Of a DNA stretch of 5,109 nucleotides, positions 1-4,483 are shown one piece after another (position 1 is the stretch's first letter; the number at the start of each line of letters is the position of its first letter). This stretch comes from Pseudomonadota bacterium. GTDB taxonomy: Bacteria > Myxococcota_A > Polyangia > Polyangiales > Polyangiaceae. Where the stretch lies: assembly GCA_023418705.1 (NCBI GenBank), contig JAEZYZ010000152.1, forward strand, positions 1-5,109, in the 5' to 3' direction. The translations under genes were made by a program, and so were the position numbers. The notes under the pieces were generated by a model. It saw only the letters and a program-made list of their open reading frames with translations. It had not been told where the DNA came from and ran no database searches.

Positions 1-1
1 G

Positions 2-478
2 TCGCGCCCGGGCGGTCGGTCCCGCCCCCCCCGCCCGGCCCCGCGCGGCCCGGACCGCGTCCCCGTTCTCCGGGTCGGCGAGCAAGTACAAGCTGCGGGC
101 GCTGCGTGGTGGCAGGTGCGCGAGCGCGCGGCGGCGCACGTCCGGCCGCGGGTGAAACAGCGCGTGCACCCAGCGCGCGGGCTGGCGGCTGGCGCTGGCC
201 ACGAACGTCTCGACGGCCGCCGCGCGCACGTCCTCGTCGTCGTCGTCGAACGCACGTAGGAGCGCGCGGAAGGCGGGTCGACCGTTGGCACCCGCGAGCG
301 CGCGCACCGCCGCCGCGCGCAGCTCCGGGCCGCGCGCTTCGAGCGCCGGGACCAGCGCCCCGAGACACGCCGCGCGCTCCACCAGCGGGAGGGACGACAA
401 CGCGCGCACGCGGGCCGGAAGGTCCGGCGCGTCCAGCTCGCCCGCGAGGAGGGCTTCGAAGGTGTCGAGATCGCGCAT
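2..478 (-). CDS. HEAT-repeat protein, N-terminal part (C-terminus beyond window)
   Basis: An open frame of 159 codons starts at the ATG at 478 and is still open at the left edge, so the C-terminus is missing. From about residue 22 it is a chain of short amphipathic helix pairs of HEAT type: around 22-48, 51-77 (PELRAAAVRALAG), 82-108 (EDVRAAAVETFV) and from 112 (PDVRRRALAHL). The D/E-V-R-x-x-A-x-x-x-L pattern recurs with a period of about 31 residues. HEAT proteins are usually protein-interaction scaffolds, and nothing here indicates a partner. An acidic stretch (DDDDED, 78-83) comes from a TCG triplet run at 234-248. There is no signal peptide, so it is probably cytoplasmic. No clear ribosome binding site precedes the start; the next in-frame stop upstream is at 539-541. 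A run of eight C at 25-32 sits inside the frame near the edge, so the last residues before the edge are less certain. The plus-strand frames over this stretch are arginine/alanine-rich shadows. Confidence 0.78.
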   Translation of the reverse strand, partial: MRDLDTFEALLAGELDAPDLPARVRALSSLPLVERAACLGALVPALEARGPELRAAAVRALAGANGRPAFRALLRAFDDDDEDVRAAAVETFVASASRQPARWVHALFHPRPDVRRRALAHLPPRSARSLYLLADPENGDAVRAARGRAGGAGPTARAR

Positions 479-541
479 GGCGTTCGCTGATTCACGGAGA
501 GTAGCGGATCGGGGCGTCCATCGAGGCGCACGATGGCTCTA

Positions 542-1190
542 GGTCGAGGGCGCGGCCGTGATGCAGCGTGCCCCCCAGCGAACTCGGCGCCGAACCCGAG
601 AGAGCGCGTTACCGCCGCAGTGAGTCGCGCGTTCGACGAACGCCGCCTCGTCGCCGGGCCGGTGACGGCTCTCGCGGCCAACGAATCCCGTCGACGGCAC
701 GCTAGCGCGCGATCCCGGTGATAGCCGTGATCGGTCCAAAGGCACCAGCGGCGGTCACCAGTGCCGGACACCGTACCTGCTGCTCCCGCCAGAGAAGCCT
801 GCGTGCTGGCACGGCCTTCCACCCCGGCGCTCGCCGGGCGGACGTCTCAAGATTCGGAGCGCTGAGCTCGCGGGGAGGCACGAACCCCGCCAAAAAGGGG
901 CTCCAACGCCTCGGAAAACCGCCGCCTACCTAGCGCGCACCTACGCACGCTCGACACGCGACGGAGCTTGTCTCGTTCACGGTGTGGGTGCGTAGCAATC
1001 GGACCTCTTCCAAGAAACGTCGGGGGGTGAATCGGGAGCGCCCCAGCGGCCCCAACGCCCAACGGTGATGACAGAAGTACAGCAGTCAGCACTCGAGAGC
1101 AAGAACTTTTGGCGTAGCGCCCACTTGAAGCGCGGCGCGTGACCATCGATTCGCTTCGGCAACATTTGCCGGTTCGTGAGCTCAAGTTTG
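542..1190. other. Gene-free stretch, nothing recognised
   Basis: About 650 bases between the HEAT gene and the brnTA remnant. Short frames occur on both strands (for example 539-745 minus and 718-933 plus). Their codons show no consistent third-position GC bias, their products are arginine- and serine-rich without recognisable motifs, and none has a good ribosome binding site. A 6-bp inverted repeat with a 9-base loop lies at 870-890 (GCGGGG/CCCCGC), without a following T tract in either direction. The stretch could be degenerate DNA left by past rearrangement, which would fit the truncated toxin gene at its right end. That is inference only. Confidence 0.5.
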
Positions 1191-1201
1191 AATCGCTCAA
1201 C

Positions 1202-1215
1202 TATACTCTCGCGAG
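1202..1215 (+). promoter_or_regulatory. Possible -10 box and palindrome before the brnTA remnant
   Basis: TATACT at 1202-1207 matches five of six bases of the sigma-70 -10 consensus and lies in a locally AT-richer patch. It is followed at once by the perfect 8-bp palindrome CTCGCGAG (1208-1215). No good -35 hexamer is found at 16-18 bases; TTGCCG at 1166-1171 is too far away. Autoregulated RHH antitoxins such as BrnA bind inverted repeats over their own promoters, so this could be a residual brnTA control element. An 8-bp palindrome alone is weak evidence. Confidence 0.25.
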
Positions 1216-1323
1216 CAACGCCTGCTCTACGTCGTCTACGCCGAAGTAACGGCGGAGTTCATTCGCATCATCAGCGCACGGAAGGCGACGAAGCATGAAA
1301 GAGCGCACTATGAGAACGACTGA
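1213..1323 (+). pseudogene. brnT: C-terminal remnant of BrnT-family toxin
   Basis: In the frame ending at the TGA at 1321-1323, the translation contains RLLYVVYAEV, then IRIISARKATKHERAHYE. This is the conserved C-terminal end of BrnT, the RNase toxin of the type II BrnT/BrnA system (typical form: RLLxVVxxER...IRIISARxAxxxERxxYE). Family members are about 90-100 residues; only about the last 34 are recognisable here. The frame is closed by a TGA at 1189-1191 and has no ATG, GTG or TTG between that stop and the match. I found no BrnT N-terminal sequence in any frame upstream. The remnant overlaps the first 29 bases of the intact antitoxin frame, keeping the native brnT-brnA overlap. I conclude the toxin is inactive. 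The exact left breakpoint is uncertain (about 1192-1222). Confidence 0.72.
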
Positions 1324-1618
1324 TCCGCTCGACAAGCCGGTCGATTTCGATCGCTTTGGACCTGTCCGCCGCAAGGCGTTCGCTGGCGCGGACGAGCAGG
1401 GCGGCCCCTCGCTGCTCGCACTCTGGGAGATGCCTCAGCTTCCGACGGATGCCGTTCTCCTGCGACGCGGCCATCCTGGGAAAGGAAAGAGCCAGACCAC
1501 GGTAGCCCGCTCGGTTCGCCTGCCGCCCAGCGTGCGGCGAGAAATCGAGACGAAGGCCCGCGCCAAGCACCTCAACGTTCATCAGGCGATGCGAGCGGCG
1601 CTGCTTTCCTGGCTTTGA
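1295..1618 (+). CDS. brnA: BrnA-like ribbon-helix-helix antitoxin, 107 aa
   Basis: In BrnT/BrnA systems, BrnA neutralises the toxin and represses the operon through a C-terminal ribbon-helix-helix DNA-binding domain. Here residues 69-76 (TVARSVRL) form the strand. Residues 77-91 (PPSVRREIETKARAK) and 94-107 (NVHQAMRAALLSWL) form the two helices, the usual BrnA/CopG arrangement at the C-terminus. The N-terminal half (1-66) is the variable toxin-binding part and contains LLALWEMPQLP. The ATG at 1295 has GGAAGG at 1280-1285, nine bases upstream; the ATG at 1310 (residue 6) is a possible alternative start. Both lie inside the end of the brnT remnant, the gene overlap normal for this family. With the toxin truncated, this is an orphan antitoxin that may still bind DNA or neutralise a related toxin elsewhere. 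The BrnA call rests on the RHH pattern plus the adjacent BrnT signature; alone it would be only a CopG/RHH-type protein. Confidence 0.75.
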   Translation: MKERTMRTTDPLDKPVDFDRFGPVRRKAFAGADEQGGPSLLALWEMPQLPTDAVLLRRGHPGKGKSQTTVARSVRLPPSVRREIETKARAKHLNVHQAMRAALLSWL

Positions 1619-1621
1619 CGG

Positions 1622-1653
1622 TCAGGCTCAGGCTCCTGATCCTTCTGAAGGAT
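1622..1653. terminator. Inverted repeats between convergent genes, possible weak terminator
   Basis: Two short inverted repeats follow directly after brnA. TCAGG-CT-CCTGA lies at 1628-1639, with an alternative pairing of TCAGG at 1622-1626. ATCCTTC-T-GAAGGAT lies at 1639-1653, with seven-base arms around one base. They sit between the converging brnA and DUF4349 genes, where a bidirectional terminator would be expected. Neither has a T tract, so intrinsic termination is uncertain. Confidence 0.3.
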
Positions 1654-1664
1654 GGCTGGTTCAT

Positions 1665-1681
1665 CGGCTGAACGCCACGTC
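1665..1681. repeat. 17-bp direct repeat, copy 1
   Basis: CGGCTGAACGCCACGTC is identical to 2982-2998, in the same orientation and 1317 bases away. This copy lies 37 bases beyond the stop codon of the DUF4349 gene; the other lies just before that gene's start codon. Flanking bases are unrelated beyond the 17. An exact 17-mer pair is not expected by chance in 5 kb even at high GC. Confidence 0.85.
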
Positions 1682-1718
1682 ACCGAGGCCCGCTTCGTCC
1701 TCGACGATGAGCCCTCGC

Positions 1719-2978
1719 TCAAAAGGCGACACTGGCGCCCAGCGTCGGCTCCATGCCCAGGTGTCCTCCGGCAGCTTCGCTGCCGAAGAGCACGTACGAC
1801 CGCAGCTCGACGTCCAGCACGTACCACTCGCGCTTGAGCAGCTCGAGCCCGAGCTGGCCGCCGAGCAGGATCTCGTCTTGTCCCAGTAGGCGAGCGTAGC
1901 CTCCGCGCACGCCGAGGTAGGGGTTGAGGTAGTGGCGGTTCCCGTCGCCAAGGAACTCCGAGTAGAAGCGGGACCCGATCGAAGCGAAGAGCCCGTCGAC
2001 GCCGCCGTCATCAGAGCCGATCGCACGGAACGCTTGCAGCTCGAAGGCGATCGTGGGAACCGCGCCGATCACCAGCCCGGCGCCGAGGTAGCCTTGGTTC
2101 CCGCGTTCACCGCGGAAGTCATGGAGGTAGCTGCCACGCAGGCCCGGATACAGCTTCGCCTGCGGCTTCAGGATGGGCGCCGGCGCGGTGCCTTCGGTGA
2201 ACAAGGACACGTAGACGGTGGCACGCGCGGCGCGGTCGCCCATCCAGCGGATCACTCCCTTTAGCTGCTCGATCTCCCGCCTGACGCGGGAGAGCTCGTC
2301 CTCGATGCGAAGGATTTCTTCGATGGTGGCCGCTTGTGCCAGGATCTCCTCGTAGCGCTTGCGAACGGCTTCGAGGTTCTGCAGACGGATCGTCGCGTCG
2401 TAAAACTCCTTGCCGATATCCTTGGCGTTCACGTGCCGGCTGCGCGCGACCCCCAAGGCTTCGATGTTGGTCAAAACGTCGCGGGCGGCCTCCGCAGGAA
2501 CCCGAAGCGTGATCTCGGCGCGAGACGTTCCCTCCTCCGAGCTCACGTCCTCGCTGCTGATCTGGGCGCCGCTTCGTTCGGCCAGCTTGCGGAGCGCCGC
2601 CGCGGCTCGCCGCACGTCTTCCACCTCGATCGACAGGCGCGCTTCGATGTCGACCATGCGCCTGGCCTCGGCGAGGTGGCGGTGGTCAGCGTCGCCAGCT
2701 TGGACGGCCGTGGTCGCGGGCTGGCCGCCAGGGGGGGTGGACGCCGCTGGGTCGGGTTCCGTCGAACGGGGGACCGCCATCGTGCGCTCGAAGCCCGCGG
2801 GCGAGTCCCCTTCGCTGTCCGAGGGAGCGTCAGACTCAGGAGCTTCGGCCTGCGGTGCGGCAGCGCCACCAGGGGCGGCGGCGTGCGTGGCGGCGCCGCA
2901 AGCGGGTAGGCAGGGAGCGACGACGAGGGCGAAGGCGAGCCTCGCGATAGGCGACGTGAGCGCAGCGTTCATCACCAT
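1719..2978 (-). CDS. DUF4349-type lipoprotein with C-terminal beta-rich domain, 419 aa
   Basis: The start at 2978 was chosen because it opens directly onto a signal peptide: MVMNAALTSPIARLAFALVV, then lipobox LPAC with the lipidated Cys at residue 27. The ATG at 2972 is equally possible; an upstream in-frame start at 3029 would put 17 extra residues before the signal. A low-complexity Ala/Pro/Glu linker (28-105) follows. About residues 106-262 resemble DUF4349: RMVDIEARLSIEVEDV, a beta-alpha-beta part with ITLRVPAEAARDVL, then a charged coiled coil (about 200-245, EEILRIEDELSRVRREIEQL) and ARATVYVSLFTE. DUF4349 proteins usually end in one membrane helix. Here the last 150 residues alternate polar and hydrophobic residues, are Gly/Tyr-rich (YLNPYLGVRGGYARLL, LGLELL, YVLDVELRSYVLF) and end in Phe, like an outer-membrane beta-barrel. 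It is therefore probably an outer-membrane lipoprotein of unknown function. It is transcribed convergently to brnA. No strong ribosome binding site is visible. Confidence 0.88.
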   Translation of the reverse strand: MVMNAALTSPIARLAFALVVAPCLPACGAATHAAAPGGAAAPQAEAPESDAPSDSEGDSPAGFERTMAVPRSTEPDPAASTPPGGQPATTAVQAGDADHRHLAEARRMVDIEARLSIEVEDVRRAAAALRKLAERSGAQISSEDVSSEEGTSRAEITLRVPAEAARDVLTNIEALGVARSRHVNAKDIGKEFYDATIRLQNLEAVRKRYEEILAQAATIEEILRIEDELSRVRREIEQLKGVIRWMGDRAARATVYVSLFTEGTAPAPILKPQAKLYPGLRGSYLHDFRGERGNQGYLGAGLVIGAVPTIAFELQAFRAIGSDDGGVDGLFASIGSRFYSEFLGDGNRHYLNPYLGVRGGYARLLGQDEILLGGQLGLELLKREWYVLDVELRSYVLFGSEAAGGHLGMEPTLGASVAF

Positions 2979-2981
2979 GGA

Positions 2982-2998
2982 CGGCTGAACGCCACGTC
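2982..2998. repeat. 17-bp direct repeat, copy 2
   Basis: This copy is identical to 1665-1681. On the minus strand it reads GACGTGGCGTTCAGCCG and ends three bases before the ATG of the DUF4349 gene, so it occupies the place where a ribosome binding site would be. The two copies bracket that gene completely. Confidence 0.85.
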
Positions 2999-3052
2999 GA
3001 GTGCCTAGCTTACAGGCAATCGGATCCAAGCTCGGTCCCGGACCTGCGGCGG

Positions 3053-3090
3053 GCCCCCGTTCTCGTTCGGCTGGATCGCTTGCCGGGGGC
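3053..3090. repeat. 7-bp inverted repeat downstream of the hypothetical gene
   Basis: GCCCCCG (3053-3059) and CGGGGGC (3084-3090) are perfect complements separated by 24 bases. They begin six bases past the stop codon of the upstream minus-strand gene, in the 117-base gap before the DUF4349 start. On position they could terminate the upstream transcript. The loop is long and no T tract follows, so this is a weak call; a rho-dependent or purely fortuitous structure is also possible. Confidence 0.3.
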
Positions 3091-3095
3091 GGCTT

Positions 3096-3650
3096 TCACC
3101 AATCGGGGATGTCGGCGAAGAAGGTGACTGTCTGATCGAGCTGGTAGCGAGCCAATTGTCGCAGCTCTGGAGCCTGGCCGACCAGGCCACCGGCGTCCCA
3201 CACGTTGGGGCTCGGGATCTTGGACACCATCTCCATCAGGCGCGGGCGCATCAGGTTGTGAAGCAACGTTGCCAGCGCGCCCTCGAGGTCGCGCTCGCAG
3301 CTGGTCGCGGGCTCGTAGTTGCCGTGGGGGACCTTCGGGCAACCCGTGAAGCGCGTGAGCTCCGTGATGATGGTGTCGTTCGGGAAGTCGGCAAAGGTGG
3401 ACAGCACGTTGTTCCCGGTGCCGAGGCCGAAGCGGAGCTCGGGCTCCCAGATCGAGAACTTGCTGCGCAGCCACTCCGCGCTGGGGATGGGCTTCTGCGT
3501 CACGGGGTCGACGCTGCTCGGCGCCGTGAACACCACCTCGAGCGCTCCGAGACCGTGGGCCAGCGCCGTGCCGGTCTGAGGGTCTTCGTACGGCGGCGGC
3601 GGATCGCGGTTCATCCAAACCATGGGATCGAGTGTCGGGCGGACGGACAC
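3096..3650 (-). CDS. Hypothetical protein, possibly the C-terminal half of a frameshifted membrane protein
   Basis: I do not recognise this protein. The frame is clearly coding (strong third-position GC) and ends ...QTVTFFADIPDW before the stop at 3096-3098. Visible pieces are a proline stretch with PPPPYEDP, a beta-like part (ALEVVFTAPSS, FSIWEPELRFGLG), two Cys about 14 residues apart (FTGCPK, ATSCERD), and a helical C-terminus. There is no transmembrane segment or signal peptide of its own. The start is unsettled: the GTG at 3650 (184 aa) is used here, and the ATG at 3623 (175 aa) is possible. None has a ribosome binding site. Coding bias in this frame runs upstream to about 3692, across the stop of the preceding membrane gene. 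It may therefore be expressed as a -1 frameshift continuation of that gene rather than independently. It follows the membrane gene with no gap. Confidence 0.7.
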   Translation of the reverse strand: MSVRPTLDPMVWMNRDPPPPYEDPQTGTALAHGLGALEVVFTAPSSVDPVTQKPIPSAEWLRSKFSIWEPELRFGLGTGNNVLSTFADFPNDTIITELTRFTGCPKVPHGNYEPATSCERDLEGALATLLHNLMRPRLMEMVSKIPSPNVWDAGGLVGQAPELRQLARYQLDQTVTFFADIPDW

Positions 3651-3665
3651 CTCGAGTCGGGTCGC

Positions 3666-3722
3666 GCCCAGCTCGGCGAACCCTGGGCTCAGCGTTGTGC
3701 TTTTTGGTCGGCGCGCCTCCCC
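3666..3722 (-). promoter_or_regulatory. Candidate -1 frameshift signal
   Basis: Read on the minus strand, three elements occur in order where two coding frames meet. First is an SD-like GGGGAGG (3716-3722). Ten bases later comes an A5 tract in CAAAAAG (3701-3705, zero-frame codons CAA AAA GCA). Eleven bases after that G is a hairpin with stem GCCCAG/CTGGGC (3683-3688 with 3666-3671) and an inner GG-TTCG-CC. The zero-frame TGA is at 3689-3691. A -1 slip on AAA joins the membrane protein to the downstream frame. The order and the SD spacing resemble the dnaX signal. Against this, the heptamer is not the classical A AAA AAG in frame, and the hairpin is a little far away. Confidence 0.35.
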
Positions 3723-3985
3723 ACCGCCGCGATGAGCCAGATGCCAAACGCCAGCGTCGCCGCGAGCCCCAGCGGGACCAGCCACCAGGGCACCCAGCGA
3801 CCCCAGGCGAGCCGGAGCACGGTGAGCCCGATGGCGACGAGCAGCGCCGCCGCGGCCGGGTACTGCAGCGTGGGCGCCATCGCGACGGGCCCGAGCTCGG
3901 CGCGCTGCCGGTGCTCGATGACGGCTCCGATCAGGAGGGCCAGCGCGGCTAGCGCAAACGGAACGCAGGCGACCCACTCGCACAT
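3689..3985 (-). CDS. Small integral membrane protein, three predicted helices, 98 aa
   Basis: The product is strongly hydrophobic, with three predicted membrane segments: about residues 5-23 (VACVPFALAALALLIGAV), 43-60 (PAAAALLVAIGLTVLRLA) and 67-88 (PWWLVPLGLAATLAFGIWLI). A charged loop (EHRQRAE, 24-30) lies after the first helix and a basic tail (GRRADQKAQR) at the end. I recognise no family. The ATG at 3985 has only a weak AGGG just before it. It begins 41 bases after the VOC stop, so co-transcription with that gene is likely. The end is odd: coding bias switches to the -1 frame near the A5 tract at 3701-3705, just before this frame's TGA. This may be the membrane-anchor half of a longer protein continuing to 3096, by programmed frameshifting, mutation or sequencing error. 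Alternatively it is a complete small protein. Confidence 0.62.
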   Translation of the reverse strand: MCEWVACVPFALAALALLIGAVIEHRQRAELGPVAMAPTLQYPAAAALLVAIGLTVLRLAWGRWVPWWLVPLGLAATLAFGIWLIAAVGRRADQKAQR

Positions 3986-4026
3986 ACCCTGAGCTTCGAC
4001 CGTGACGAGCGCGGAGAGCGCCTGGC

Positions 4027-4386
4027 TCAGCCGCCCACGTCGGACCAGACGGCGTACTCGTTGCCGCTTGGGTCGGCGAAGTGGAAGCGGCGGCCTCCCG
4101 GGAAGGCGAAGATCGGCTTCACGATCTTGCCGCCTGCTCGTTCGACAGCGCCGAGCGTCTCCTCGAGGGCGTCGCTGTAGAGCACGACCAGCGCGCTGCC
4201 GCGAGCGGTCGTCGCAGCAGCGTCACTTCGGAAAAAGCCGCCGTCGACGCCCGCCGCGCTGAACGCCGTGTAGTCAGCGCCGTAGTCGGTGAACTCCCAG
4301 CCGAACGCCGACGCGAAGAAGCGCTTCGTGCCGTCCAGATCCCGCGCCGGAAACTCTACGTAGTCGATCTTTCCCGTTACTCGCAT
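4027..4386 (-). CDS. VOC family (glyoxalase/bleomycin-resistance fold) protein, 119 aa
   Basis: The length is typical of single-chain VOC proteins, which have two beta-alpha-beta-beta-beta modules. Module 1 starts IDYVEFPARDLDGTKRFFAS and continues AFGWEFTDYG (residues 7-36), the standard 'E-x-P-x-x-D-x-x-x-x-x-x-F-F...FGW-x-F' opening. Module 2 includes LEETLGAVERAGGKIVKPI (74-92) and ends GRRFHFADPSGNEYAVW (98-114), the usual 'F-x-D-P-x-G-N' final strand. VOC enzymes include glyoxalases, dioxygenases and antibiotic-binding proteins. The usual His/Glu metal ligands are not all evident: Glu11 is at the first position, but the last strand lacks a clear Glu. The substrate, and even catalysis, are therefore unknown. 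It has no signal peptide and is cytoplasmic. The start is firm: AGGAGG lies at 4392-4397, five bases before the ATG. It is the first gene of a probable run with the membrane gene. Confidence 0.93.
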   Translation of the reverse strand: MRVTGKIDYVEFPARDLDGTKRFFASAFGWEFTDYGADYTAFSAAGVDGGFFRSDAAATTARGSALVVLYSDALEETLGAVERAGGKIVKPIFAFPGGRRFHFADPSGNEYAVWSDVGG

Positions 4387-4407
4387 GCGAGCCTCCTCGG
4401 AAGGAGG
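4380..4407 (-). promoter_or_regulatory. Hairpins over the VOC ribosome binding site and start codon
   Basis: On the minus strand, CCTCCT (4402-4407), TCCG, then AGGAGG (4392-4397) form a perfect 6-bp stem with a four-base loop that buries the Shine-Dalgarno sequence. It is followed with no gap by CTCGCATGCGAG (4380-4391), a perfect 12-base palindrome. As RNA this gives a 4-bp stem with the ATG in its CAUG loop. The two stems could stack. Such sequestration would limit translation unless melted or bound by a factor. The complementarity is direct observation; regulation is inference. Confidence 0.5.
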
Positions 4408-4483
4408 GGCATGCTAGGCCCGAGCGCGCTCGTCGGCCACCCCCCTGTGGCGGGGATTGATCGCCCGAGCGGTCCAGCCCGGT

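Noticed and set aside
106..542. Plus-strand frames at 106-504 and 285-542
   Set aside because: They are low-complexity Arg/Ala/Pro products opposite a minus-strand frame with clear HEAT periodicity.
865..895. Minus-strand GGGGTTCG followed by CCTCCCC, reminiscent of a tRNA T arm
   Set aside because: The conserved A58 and the usual TTCRANTCC loop are absent, and no acceptor, anticodon or D arm can be built around it.
941..995. 8-bp inverted repeat CTACGCAC / GTGCGTAG
   Set aside because: Arms of this length with a 39-base spacer are expected by chance several times in 5 kb.
1932..2988. Plus-strand open frames (1932-2264, 2334-2909, 2410-2988) over the DUF4349 gene
   Set aside because: They are shadows of the minus-strand gene, which has a signal peptide, lipobox and domain match.
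3651..3983. Upstream extension of the hypothetical gene to a GTG at 3983
   Set aside because: Upstream of about 3700 this frame is arginine/alanine-rich and overlaps the well-formed membrane protein; the good codon bias lies in the other frame.
3156..3992. Long plus-strand open frame of 278 codons opposite the membrane and hypothetical genes
   Set aside because: It is antisense to two frames with better codon bias and recognisable membrane helices; its product is rich in R, H, A and Q, as mirror frames of GC-rich genes are.
4437..4474. Short hairpins (CCAC/GTGG; GATCGC-CCGA-GCGGTC) after the PEBP stop as a terminator
   Set aside because: The stems are four to six bases, one has a mismatch on the relevant strand, and there is no T tract.
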